64,000 nt of DNA from Xenopus tropicalis (lineage: Eukaryota > Chordata > Amphibia > Anura > Pipidae). A model generated the notes under the pieces. It was not told the origin of the DNA, did no database searches, and saw nothing but the letters and a program-made list of their open reading frames with translations. How positions within the stretch are numbered: the first letter of the stretch is position 1; each line of letters begins with the position of its first letter. Of this stretch, positions 12,601 through 23,670 are shown one piece after another. The stretch lies in the NCBI RefSeq assembly GCF_000004195.4, contig NC_030677.2:172160519-172224518 (forward strand), in the 5' to 3' direction. A program made the translations under genes and the position numbers.

Positions 12601-15600
12601 CTATAGATATTGCAGGGAATCTGGTTTATTTTGTTTCAGTTTTGTTTTCTTTTAAGATGCAACTAAAGCCTTCCCAGTGCCTCCTGATGCCACTGTATGC
12701 ACTGTGTAGTGTCATGGCACCCCTTCCCCTTGCAGCAGGAACCTGTATGTTCTGCTACTTGTTATAATATTTTTTTTTCTTTCTGGAAAAACCCACAGTT
12801 TTGCTTTATTGTAGGTGTTCTAGATAAACAATAAAAATCAGAATACTTGTCTCACAAGACATGAGTTATATGTAAAGCTCATTTACCCTTTGTAATCCCT
12901 GTATGGTCTGGGTGGATATTAGAGTGGGAGAGATAAAAGCTGGGGCTGAGGCAGAACGCATACACCCACAAAGCTTAAAAAATAAATAAATGAAAGCTGA
13001 ACCTTTAATGTCACAAAATGTAACACCGCACTGTTAAACCTGCAAAAAATCATAAAGGAATTGTTTATAAAGGGGATTATAATGCAACTGTAAGATCACT
13101 TTAGATCTCAGAGTGAGGTTTGATACAGAGAGTGTACAAGCTGTAGTGATGCTGGCTGGGTGTCAGTGAATGCATGCAGGGCAAGTGTTACAGACATGAT
13201 TCAAGTCTTTCTTAGCAGGGATTTACCTAAAGTGGTCATTGAAGCATGAAGGCATAGCTTTTTATCTTTGTGTGTCTATATACATGTGGGAGCCTTCATG
13301 TTGTTTGTTGTAGCTAAGCCAATTTACATCATCATCTAGATCTCATGAAGTCTGTGGAGCATAGGCTTCTAATGAGGTATTCAAGATGGCAGCTTATGTA
13401 ACATAAGTATTATGTTTTATTGAAATAGGAAAGTCATCAGTGCTTTACAGAGATTATACATCATTCACAGCAGTCCCTGCCACAAATGCATCAAATGATC
13501 TAAGATCCCTGTAACATTCACACACACTATGGTCAGTTCTGTCAGGAGCCAATTAACCTGGTTGTATGTGTGGGAGAAAACCAGGAGGAAAACCCAAACA
13601 GAACTGGGGAGAAGCTGCACATATATATTAATGTAAATATATATCTTAAGGCTGTGGTTCCCACATCTTGGGTCTGCCCCCCTTAGGAGGGCTCAGACAC
13701 TTGGCTTGGTGGGGGGCAGCCTAAGGCCACTTAGTGACATCTTTATTTTAGGTGAACAATTTTCTCTGTCTTAGATACTTTAGTACTATGACTGAATGGC
13801 TGGTGCAGGATCTTTTTTTATATGGTTAAAACTGGGTTATAGGGCTTATATGGGCACACGGTCCCTGTGTGTTAAATTGGGTTTGCCCATGGTATAATTA
13901 GTTATTTAAGGGTGAATGGATCTGCAGTGTGCAGTTTGGACAGGCCTGTTTTCATCATGGAAGTATTGTCATATACTTTTGTAAAATTGCCATAGCCCTT
14001 TCCTTATTAAGAGCAAAAACAAAATGTATTGTAATGCTATTTTGGCCATCTCCAGGCTTACTCTCCAAGGGGTCCTCTCTGTACCTCAGGGTCTGGCACC
14101 CACCCATCCTTCTCCAAAAGAACAAACATGACTACCCCTTCCCCTATTATATACCTATAAAACAACTACATGACACTCCGGTATCACTGGGAATTCTAAC
14201 CTTCTTACAGGACATGTATTGCCTTGTGAGACTACATTCTCTCCCATTCATGCTTACACAGAACCAGCCCCCCTCCCACTTAAAAGGGAACAAACACTGT
14301 ATAGTCTGTACTTAAAGAGACAGTATAACCCCTTGTTCAACAAAAGTGCGTCCTTACTTACTATGTTATATGGCAAACCCTTGAATGATTACAGTTATGA
14401 AAGAGGTTTGAGCTGAAGCCTCTTATTCTACAGGAATTTGCTTGTCACACTTTTACTTGCTGACAAATGGAAATTTGGGATAATAGATAATCCTATTAAA
14501 TTAGACCGTTAAAGCCTTAGAAAACAAACAAAGCCTGCATTTAATTTGCCACAAAGCCCTACAATAAGTTTGTTTCTCATAATAACAATTTTCTTGATTA
14601 GAATGTGTTTTATCCCTCATTACATCTCATTCTTATATTCTATTATAGCAACCCAGGGCTGGTTCTATTGCAATGGATTTCCATGTATGATCATTCTAGA
14701 GCCAATCCACAAACAGTATTTTTTTAAGGCCTTAGTTTTTGTAACTACAGTCTCTATACAAATTGCACTTATTGATGTTCTAATGTGAATGTTTTATTTT
14801 TTATCAGCATACATTTTGAACACTGTCATTCATCTTCTTGTCCAAGAAGCCTTGAATCTGTGCAGATGGGAAGCCATAAGGACTCAGGCTTTGTTGTGCG
14901 TGCAAGGCCCTTTCCCAAAACAGAGCACATTGCTAGCTTACTCAGGAGTATCTATTGACCCAACAGTAGTTAAAGTTAAGGAAGTGATTTTGCCATTGCA
15001 AAATTACAATTTTATTTTCCCAATTCTATTCAATTGTACAGTGCTTTGATATTTTGCCACGTTTAGGTTAATATATTACACATAATTTATTATTATTATA
15101 AAGCAATCTTTGGACTATTGCCTTCAACATTTATCACTAAAAACGCAGAATACATAAAATTGTCTGTCCATTGCCCTCAAGCATACACAACAGGAGGCAG
15201 AGGCAGTACTGGGCAGGCAATGTTGGCTTCACCAACAGAAGAATGTTGGCAGAGGACCTGCCAGGCTTCCATTGGCACACAGGCTGTTTTGCCTGTGCAT
15301 GCAAAGGTATTTTCAGGCACTTTGTTCCCCATTGGGTAGAATGATTTTCATAGGCAAAAAATTGTCCCATGTGCCATTACCATAAAAGCTATGTGGCTTT
15401 TTTATTTCCTTCATCTAGCTATTGATTTTCTACTCTTATTCATGTACTACCCCAGTGTAATAAATGCAAATCAGACTTGCAGAAATGGAACCTCTTCCAG
15501 CTCAGATCTTTGGCATTAACTTTAAAAAGTGCACAGTGCTGCAGTAGAAAATAAAGTTTTGTGTTGGGCACTACATTTGCAGAATCCTTCATAGAATAGG

Positions 15601-17158
15601 ATAATAAGCTTAAACAAAGGCTGATTTTAGTGAGTACATTTAGGCTAACAGCACACAGGTTTCAGAAAAAGTCTTTGCGCTAACAGGCAGACCCCATGCC
15701 AATCAGTGCACAAAGACAGAGGCAAATAGCTTTTTGACCTGTGTCCCATTAACCTAAAGGCCAGTCGACTGCCCTAGGCTACAATACATTTCTGTGAGTG
15801 CGGTTTCATTTCAGGAACACAGTGCAGTAGGATCACATAAACAGACAAGCTCTTTGCTTTATACAGTACTATTTACAGTATATTATGACCTCTGCAACGA
15901 TAAAATTAGAAGGAAAAATAACTCCCGTTATGCTGAGCACAGACTATATATTTACATATAGTCAGTACTGTTTCCAAATGCGATCCTTATATGTAACTAG
16001 TAATACAAGTGAAAATAAGTCCTCATGGTAGACTTCCCTTCAAGTTAATTTTCATTTTCTTTTCTCCCTTGCTTAGTTATGAGCAAGGGACCCCAGCAAT
16101 GTGCTTTTGCTATTCACAAAGGTATTTGCATCTATGCTTCTATACTTGTGCCTGGACCCAATTGCTAGTTACAAGCACTTTGCAACTGATTTCTGTCTTA
16201 TTAACCCCACACTAACATTGTTAGTGTTGCCATTTGGAACATCTACTATTCTACAGAATGGAATGTCAGACAAGAGATGAATTAAACTCTGAACAGAATG
16301 CATATAAAAATAGAATGGAATGCAAAACATGTAAGGCCTATATATGCATATATTCATGAATATAATCAACAGTGGAGGCGTACATTCTTAGTTTCAAAAT
16401 ATAAATCCACAATATCACACATATTTTATATTCGCTTATTTATGCATTGATATTTATTCGAGTTTGGTTTTACCTCTTGATGAAATAAAACATGGAATGT
16501 ATTATTTTTAGAAATATAACTGTAACAATATGGATGAAAATAAATTTAGCTCTTTGACCTTTGCTCAAGGTGTGGCATTTCAGTCAATTACTCATAATAA
16601 AGACTTTATTGACAGTGAGCTCACACTAAGCAGCAAGCATGCAAATACATTATGCCAGCATATCTTGTGAGGTTAAAATGGAAATGTGATGTATACATTA
16701 AACAATGTGGCACAGTGTTGGTAAAGTTCTAAAAGGCAGGAGTGGAGCCATATGCAAACCTGGCTGTACTTTTCTGATTGTATACACATATAACAGTTAA
16801 GGACATGCACACACAAATTCATTTTGCTTGTTCAACACATATTTGAGCTAAATTTAGCTAAATTCTCGTGTATTGAAATATATATAAAACATTCTCCAGG
16901 GGTTCTTGGCTGGGACCCCTATAGCTTTTTCTGGCCCCTGCAGCGTAATTCTGTCCATGACCTGGGCCAGCTTCCAAGTAAATAATCTGATAAGAATGTG
17001 TGTAATTAATGTGTTCCCCATATATGATTTTGGCTTTCATTACCACTGGGGCCCTTAACACATACCGGGTGTTCGGTTTACCCTTATGAACAGCATTTCC
17101 CTACAGGCACTTGCTTGTTGCTAGGAAAATGTGATACTGCCAAATGCCACATAAACAT
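9661..17158. other. long intergenic stretch, no gene seen
   Basis: About 7.5 kb of AT-rich DNA with short chance ORFs only. I see no exon with convincing coding character on either strand. A degenerate SINE-type repeat lies at about 13440-13620. A segment at about 14310 (AGAGACAGTATAACCCC) and another at 31255 resemble each other and may be ends of a dispersed repeat. The rest may include unrecognised old repeats or regulatory DNA, which I cannot judge without comparison. Confidence 0.4.
13440..13620 (-). repeat. tRNA-SINE-type repeat fragment (tail and middle part)
   Basis: Contains GTAACATTCACACACACTAT, CAGGAGCCAATTAACCTGG and a GTGTGGGAGAAAACCAGGAG block. The same order of blocks occurs at 52310-52520, where a tRNA-like head is also present. 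This copy lacks the head. The block 'gtgggaggaaacc...gaggaaaccc' is common in fish and amphibian repeats. Confidence 0.55.
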
Positions 17159-17161
17159 TTA

Positions 17162-17522
17162 GGGGCTGATTTACTAACCCACGAATCCGACCCGAATTGG
17201 AAAAGTTCCGACTTGAAAACGAATATTTTGCGACTTTTTCGTATGTTTTGCGATTTTTTCGAAATCTGTACGAATTTTTCGGATCCAATACGATTTTTGC
17301 GTAAAAACGCGAGTTTTTCGTATCCATTACGAAAGTTGCGTAAAAAGTTGCGCATTTTGCGTAGCGTTAAAACTTACGCGAAAAGTTGCGCATTTTTCGT
17401 AGCGTTAAAACTTAACGCTACTTAATCGCAAAACATACGAAAAAATCGCAAAGTACCGATCATTACGAAAAAAACGCAATCGGACTCCATTCGACCCGTT
17501 CGTAGGTAAGTAAATCAGCCCC
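17162..17522. mobile_element. Harbinger-like MITE, 361 bp, TTA target duplication
   Basis: Starts GGGGCTGATTTACTAACCC and ends GTAAGTAAATCAGCCCC, a terminal inverted repeat flanked by TTA on both sides. The interior is unusually rich in CG dinucleotides (many TTTCG, GCGA and CGAA motifs) for this AT-rich locus and is itself partly palindromic. TTA target duplications suggest PIF/Harbinger. It carries no ORF of its own. Confidence 0.85.
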
Positions 17523-17844
17523 TTAGACTTCTTTGTGTAAAAGTGATACTGACACTAAAAACCTACTCTTCAAAATATGAATGTAAATTAAAAGATACCT
17601 ATAGGTCTTGCTGATAATTTTTTTCTGATAGGGCTGCTTTTGTAATTGTTACATGATAACCTGTTACCTCAGTTATAGCTTCTAATGCTAATGGACTCCT
17701 GCTGCACAAATATGGCAGCCCCCTCATAGAAGAACATGGGGGATAAGTTAGGTAATGTAAAAGCATCAGCAAATACATTTAAGGCAAAATTATATTATAG
17801 CATGCAAATACAATGTTATGATAGATATAAAAAACATCTGGTGA

Positions 17845-18090
17845 CAGGTGGCCATAAACGGGCAGATTTCAGCTGCCGACACGGGTCCTTCAGACTGATT
17901 CGGGAGCTTATTTGTTTGTGTATGGACAGGCCTACCCAACCAATTATCTGGCCTAAAATTGGCCAGATACTGATTGTGCAGGTTTGAGGGGGCTTGTTGA
18001 TGTAGCGCGTTCTTCGAAAGGTCCTATTTTTGTTGTTGGTGACTTCACCAAGTAAGGGGATCTTATGGTATGTGGACACCATTAGTCCAG
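17845..18090. repeat. probable degenerate MITE related to the 'ggtggccataca' family
   Basis: Begins CAGGTGGCCATAAACGGGC and contains TGTATGGACAGGCC and later a TATGTGGACACC-like end. Similar termini occur in the family at 58466-58750. Boundaries are approximate. Confidence 0.5.
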
Positions 18091-18265
18091 GTGCAGCACA
18101 TTAGGTTAGGTGGGAGAACAGGTTAGAGGCCCTGGGGCCCCCATAGCCCACCTCACCCCCTCTGGATTCTGGGCTATGCAAATTCAATTACTTAAAGATT
18201 TCCAAATTTTCCTCCAACTCAGGCCAAATAACATGTAGCTAGCCAGACAGTACATAACAGTTTTA

Positions 18266-18460
18266 GGGCAAAGACACACTGAGCTACTTAGTAGCAGCTA
18301 CTTGTGATGGCTACTAAAGGCCAGAAAATACCCTGCCATAGACAATACTGAGAATTGCCTCTGCTAAAACACAGAGACAATTATTAGTAAATGATCAGTA
18401 TTGTCTATTATTTTAGCTGTGACAAGTAGCTGCTACTAGTAGCTCAATGTGGCTTCACCT
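18266..18460. mobile_element. MITE copy, 'ggg..aagacaca-gagctac' family
   Basis: The start GGGCAAAGACACACTGAGCT and the end (TAGTAGCTCAATGTGGCTTC) form an imperfect inverted repeat. The middle carries CATAGACAATACTGAGAATT. Four other copies occur at 21314-21518, 23140-23388, 40474-40659 and 57597-57795. Several are flanked by TTA or TAA, suggesting a Harbinger-like element. Confidence 0.8.
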
Positions 18461-20516
18461 CCAGATTAGTTTGATGCCAAGCGTTTGTCAACCGTGTTCC
18501 CTGGCCATGGGAAAATAAGGAACAGCAAGTGATATTCAGGGAAAGTGCTTGTGTACCTGAGCCCATGGGAAATAAATATGCATGTTCTTGTTCCTTATCT
18601 ATTCAGGTTTACAAAGTGAAAGTAGGCCACAATCTAGTATCATGGCTGATCATTTCTTTAATAGACTTGAATAGTTCTGTTGATAAGTCTTTCAGTGTTA
18701 GGCTCTCCACCAGAAAGTGCTTTTCATATAGCAGCGACCATGGCTGTTTAGATAAATGTGTAACAAAAGGGCTGGTCACTTGATCCAATGTACAGTATCT
18801 TGTAACCAACTGAAATAAGAGATCACATGGCATGTCCCAATTCCTGAACAAAAACAGATCCAGTTTCCCATTATGACTCTTATGAAGGATGCTCAGATGA
18901 TGTTACCTCCATATAATACAGTAACATTATCGGCTGAGCACTGGAAAAAGAATCCTGTATGAAAAAGGACAATTCATGCTATTGAGCTAGCCTTTGCTTA
19001 AACCCTTTTTATTTTCACTAATAACAACAGTGCTTGGGTTTGTAACCTACAGTTGCTGCCTCCCTTGCTCTGATCCTAAACACAAGTAATCAGGTTATAC
19101 AATTGTGCTTCACATCTTCTTGTTTATGCACTGAGACAATGGAAATGTATGTGGGGTAACAACACTGACATAATTGAAGGGATTAAACTACTGTATAGTG
19201 TGACCTACTGTAAAAAAATATGCACAGCGGTAAAGTCAAATAAGTAGTTAGGCAGCACTTTCATGTAAATACCATTTGATGTAAATACATTTTTTACATC
19301 TGTTTTTTTCTATGAAAGTAAAAAAATAACAATTGGCAATTTAAACTGATATACCATGCTTATTATTATTAACTGCATGTTAAGCTGTTTAAATTATTTT
19401 GCCCTGTTATCTGCAGGTTGCATTATTAGATTTACAGCCAATGCAGTTATATAGTAGTCAGGTCTGGACTGGGATTCAAAATAGGTTCTGCCATTTCAAG
19501 TACGCAGAGGCCCAAACAGACCCCCACCAGCCCAATAAACAGTGACTGTCTATGGCATCTTACAGCAGCCCCTCTGGCATTTGCCAGAAATCACAGATTG
19601 CCAGTCTGGGCTTGATAGTATTTGTGGTTGAAAAAAAAGACACATGTCCATCCAGTTCAAACTTTTATTCATATAATTTAAGTCCACATGCAGGTTAAAC
19701 TAAAGAAGTCCACATTTTTATAGATAATATATAATAAGATAATGTTAATGTAATAAAGCCCTTGGACATTAAGTTTACCATATAATCACCATACCATAGT
19801 ATGTTTGGACTTTTGTTTTGTGGACTTTTCAGTGTGCTAAAGTATTTTCCATATTTTCCAGCACAATCACTTCTGGGGGAGAATTACACATTTATCATTC
19901 TCAATAATTGCCCACAATCTTCAGTATGTCTATGCTGGTCCAGTTTATATCTATGTACCATGGATACTTATATGCCAATACAACATGTTGGCCAGTGCAT
20001 GGAGACTGACAGATGTCGAAGTGAAGAGGAGACTTTGAGCTGTCAAACGGAATTAATGAAACAGCATTGGTCAATTCAGCCCATGAGCCGATTTATTGGT
20101 ACAGGATTGGGCCTTTTATCGCCAGCAGGCTAGATCTCTGTACTAGGCTATCTGATACCATTTTTGTAATATATGTGGGTGTATAGTGATATATCAGCAA
20201 GTCAAATATTGTGTGCAATTATGTGCAAAATAATAGTTAGGTACTTGTATCTATAGGTACATCTTATTTTCCTTATAACTAGAGCACTCTGTCATACTGG
20301 CTCCCACCTGAAACATGGGGTGCATTGTCAGCTTAAGAATAAGTGCAGACTGAGAATACACCCCTATACTTAACAACCTTCTTGTTGTGCCTGCACTCGG
20401 AAGCACTGAATCCGCCTGGGTACAGGCACATGCAGCCGATATCCACCAACTATTAGCAAATCTCAGGTTTGTTGGCAGATATCAGCTGTATGTGCCTGTA
20501 ATAAAAAGATATTTTA
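18461..20516. other. intergenic, repeat fragments only
   Basis: No gene recognised. About 19461-19615 starts CAGGTCTGGACTGGGATTCA and ends near CCAGTCTGGGCTTG, resembling the hAT-like MITE at 24509-24766. About 19625-19660 (GAAAAAAAAGACACATGTCC) matches the 3' tail of the LINE at 4297-5165. Confidence 0.5.
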
Positions 20517-20639
20517 GGGCTCTGGCACACGGGGAGACTAGTTGCCCGCGACAAATCTCCCTTGTCGCGGGCAACTAGTCTCCCCGAAATGTCATCCCAC
20601 TGGCGAGAATGTAAATTGCCTCCCTATGTGCCAGAGCCC
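20517..20639. mobile_element. Harbinger-like MITE, 123 bp, TTA target duplication
   Basis: Starts GGGCTCTGGCACACGGGGAG and ends TATGTGCCAGAGCCC, with TTA on each side. An internal hairpin has the stem GCCCGCGACAAAT / TTGTCGCGGGC. A longer relative with the same ends is at 45702-46038. Confidence 0.9.
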
Positions 20640-20880
20640 TTAAGTGTAGGGGCCCCATGTACCATTGCCCTAGGATGCTGAGAACTTAACTTGATTTATT
20701 AGGAAAGCAATGGAGATAAGGAAGCTTAGCAAATTGATGGAAATTTAGGAAAACTGTATACAAATTCCCATGCTAATGAGAAGCAGGCACCAAGCAAGTT
20801 TAGTAACAATTTAAGCTAGAACCCCAGGTTCCCCAGTCTTACATTCTATATTTATTATAAATGTGTCACCACCACTTTAA

Positions 20881-21303
20881 AGGAGAAGGAAAGTCTAAAT
20901 CACTTGGGGGTGTCAAAATGTTAGGGGCTGGTGCTGTTTTCTCCTAACAGGGGCACCAGCCGGGGTACAAGGTAAGCGATTTAAGTCACTTGGGGGTGCC
21001 TAACATTTTGGCACCCCCAAGTGACTTAAGCTGGCCATACACGCACCGATAATATCATACGAAACCTCGTTTTGTACGATATTCGGTGCGTGTATGGCAA
21101 GTCGGCGAGTCGATCGGTATCGCAGGATAGAAGGCGCCTGACCAAAATCTGCCGTCAGGGCTGAATTGGCAGAAGGAGGTAGAAATCCTATTGTTTCTAC
21201 CTCCTTATCTGCCGTTTTAGCCCTGAAGGTTAGTGGCGGGTCTGATGATCTTTCGTGCGATCGATGGTCACGTGTGTGGCCACCTTTAGACTTTCCTTGT
21301 CCT
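20881..21303. mobile_element. TTAA-flanked MITE ('aggagaaggaaag' family) with a nested insertion
   Basis: TTAA precedes AGGAGAAGGAAAGTCTAAAT and follows GACTTTCCTTGTCCT, giving an inverted repeat flanked by TTAA. The left arm carries CACTTGGGGGTG and its inverted partner at 20979-21023. The right arm is interrupted by another MITE (about 21027-21290). TTAA flanks would fit a piggyBac-like element, but the superfamily is inferred. Confidence 0.75.
21027..21290. mobile_element. nested MITE, 'ggtggccatacac' family
   Basis: Starts AAGCTGGCCATACACGCACC and ends ACGTGTGTGGCCACCTTTA. It contains TTGTACGATATTCGGTGCGT near the left and internal inverted TTTCTACCTCCTTATCTGCC. It sits inside the TTAA-flanked MITE at 20881-21303, so it inserted later. 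Confidence 0.75.
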
Positions 21304-21313
21304 TTAATACATA

Positions 21314-21518
21314 AGAGTAAAGACACATGGAGCTACCAGTAGAAGCTTCTGTACCTGTCACGACTACAGAAACAAACAATGCTGATCATTTACTGATAAT
21401 TGTCTCCACTTGTGTTTTAGCAGAGGCAATGTTAAGTATTGTGTATGGCAGGGTATTTTCTGGCATTTAATAGCCATGATAAGTAGCTGCTACTAAGTAG
21501 CTCCGTGTGTCTTCACCC
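21314..21518. mobile_element. MITE copy, 'ggg..aagacaca-gagctac' family
   Basis: Starts near AGTAAAGACACATGGAGCTA and ends CTCCGTGTGTCTTCACCC, with the shared internal TAGCAGAGGCAATG and GTATGGCAGGGTATTTTCTG (inverted relative to the copy at 18266). Flanks are not clear. Confidence 0.75.
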
Positions 21519-21730
21519 GTGGTACACGGGCGATAAATCTTTGCTATTGCAGGCGACTAATCTCCCTGAAATGTCATCCCACCGGCAAGAATGTAAATTG
21601 CCGATGGAATGGCATACATGTCACTTCAGTTTTACGAAGTCGTCCAAAATTTCCTTGCGAGGAAACTTCGGAAAACCATAATGGCACGTATGCAATCCCA
21701 CCAGCTATTTCCTCGTGTACCACCTCCTTA
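21519..21730. mobile_element. degenerate 'ggcacacggg' MITE
   Basis: Contains GGTACACGGGCGATAAATC, GGCGACTAATCTCCCTGAAA and GTCATCCCACCGGCAAGAAT, ending TTCCTCGTGTACCACC. These are diverged forms of the blocks in the elements at 23395-23670 and 45702-46038. Confidence 0.7.
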
Positions 21731-21790
21731 AATGAAAGCCAGTAGCACACTAAAATTTGTTAAATCAAGTGATTTGTGATTTATTTAGCC

Positions 21791-22350
21791 CAGTGCTGTC
21801 CAACTAGCGGCCCGCGACCCCCCTCTATGTGGCCCCCCACCTGTCTGGCTGCTTTGATGGCTTACCTTTATGTAAGCTTTAAATGGTATCAGTACTGTGA
21901 TTAATTGCCCCCCCCGCATGGTTCTCACCTCAGATTCAGGCTGTGTATTCCCTGCATTGTTTAAAAATGTAATCCCCTGTGTTGTTCACACCTTTTAAAG
22001 CGTACATTGTTCACCCCCTGCAGTGTTCACAACTCAGACTCGGGCTGTAATCACCCACATTGTTCTCCTGTTTACACCTCACAAATAAACCCTGCACACA
22101 CTACAAAAAGAACAGAAGGGCAGACAGAGTATGGCACACAGGCAGCATAGGGCAGGCAGAGTATGGCACACACAGGCAGGGTACAGGGTACTACAACCAT
22201 TAATATGGGTATGGTCATGTGATAACAGGAGTGTGGTTTCAAGTGGGTGTGGTTTAAAAAGGGGAGTGGTCAAAACTGGCTTAAATTATCGGCCCTCCAC
22301 CACGTAGGCCGGAAAAATTCCCTCGGTACCACAGAAGTTGGACAGCACTG
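21791..22350. mobile_element. hAT-like element, 560 bp, 8-bp target duplication
   Basis: Starts CAGTGCTGTCCAACTAGCGG and ends GAAGTTGGACAGCACTG. Flanks are ATTTAGCC (left) and TTTTAGCC (right), an 8-bp duplication with one change. It is the same family as 32257-33320 in the opposite orientation, but has only about two copies of the internal GGCAGAGTATGGCACACA motif where that element has a long array. No transposase is encoded. Confidence 0.9.
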
Positions 22351-23137
22351 TTTTAGCCTATGTATACACTTTTGATTTTTTACATTAGGACTTGCTTAGA
22401 TAATGCTTAGGGCATTATCTCGCTGCTTTGACAGTAGCCAAAAAAGGCCAGAGAGCCAAAAAACAATGGAATATTGTACAGAAAATTCTGTCACTGATTT
22501 TTTTTCTGGTAATGCCACTTTGCTAAAACTAGTGTATTGCTGGGCATTTTAATACAGTTTCCTTATGGAGACATAATTATAATATTCCCATTCACTACCA
22601 ACCTCTACAGATAATATGCTCCTTTTATCACACAGCTTATTTCCATCCTTCTCCTGCCAAGTACTCACCATGCAGGCACTGGCAATACTCCTTTCATCCA
22701 TGGCTTTAAAGAGAGTTGTGCTGCAGGGAATTTTAAGTCACTTAACCCTTGGTACATTAGCAAAGTTCTGCCATTCTTAATCACAGCAGGCAAATGAGAG
22801 CTTAGCACCTATTAGCCTGGATCAGCAGGCAGACTCCTCTTTGATATAAGCCTATACTTTACATGGAAGGAAGAAAAGGTGCAGAAAACCTAAGGTGCTA
22901 TGACCCTAGGCATGACAGCTGAAACACGCACATCAGAAGCATCTCAGTCCCACAGAAAAACAACTCATGCACAGAAGCACTATGTATACAGGTGCAAGAA
23001 TAATGTGTTTATTTTGCTTTACATGCCTTACATTGGTAAGATAGTATTAAGCGTGCTCAGCAGAATTTTTTCTATGTGGTAAGATTAAAACATTGCCTCA
23101 GGCACCACTTTACAACAGGTGCACCCAGTAACTTTTT
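22351..23137. other. intergenic, no gene seen
   Basis: Unique-looking AT-rich sequence with no recognised coding or repeat signature. Confidence 0.4.
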
Positions 23138-23139
23138 TA

Positions 23140-23388
23140 GGGTGAAGACACACTGAGCTACTAGTAGCAGCTACATTTTCAGGGCTACTAAAGTCCAGAA
23201 AATACCTTGGCATAGACAATACTGAGAATTGCCCCTGCTAAAACACACATAGATACACCATAGATAAACCAGTTGTTTTAGACTTAATTCTACTAGATAC
23301 ACATAGATACAATTAGCAGTTAATGATCAGCATTGTCTATTTTAGTAACCACAACAAATAGCTGCTACTAATAGCTCTGTGTGTCTTC
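23140..23388. mobile_element. MITE copy, 'ggg..aagacaca-gagctac' family
   Basis: Follows a TTA and starts GGGTGAAGACACACTGAGCT, ending near TAGCTCTGTGTGTCTTCAC. It has about 50 bp of extra sequence near 23250-23300 relative to the other copies. Confidence 0.75.
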
Positions 23389-23394
23389 ACAATC

Positions 23395-23670
23395 AGGGCA
23401 GTGGCACACGGGGGGATAAGTCGCCCGCGATAAATCTTCGCTACCGCGGGCGACTGGTTTCCCCCAAAATGCCATCCCACCAGCAAGAATGTAAATCACC
23501 GGTGGGATGGCATACGTGTCACTTCGGTTTTCTGAAGTTACCCAAAGTTTCCTTGAGAGGAAGCGACATATATGCCATCCCACCGTGATTTACATTCTTG
23601 TCGGTGGGATGGCATTTTGGGGAGATTAGTTGTCCGCAATAGCGAAGGTTTATCACGGGCGACTGCCCTT
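23395..23670. mobile_element. 'ggcacacggggg' MITE with long hairpin
   Basis: Starts AGGGCAGTGGCACACGGGGG and contains GCCCGCGATAAATCTTCGCT. Two inverted GCCATCCCACC blocks follow (about 23470 and 23572-23615), ending in TATCACGGGCGACTGCCCTT. Strongly palindromic, no coding capacity. Related to 20517-20639, 38897-39112 and 45702-46038. Confidence 0.75.
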
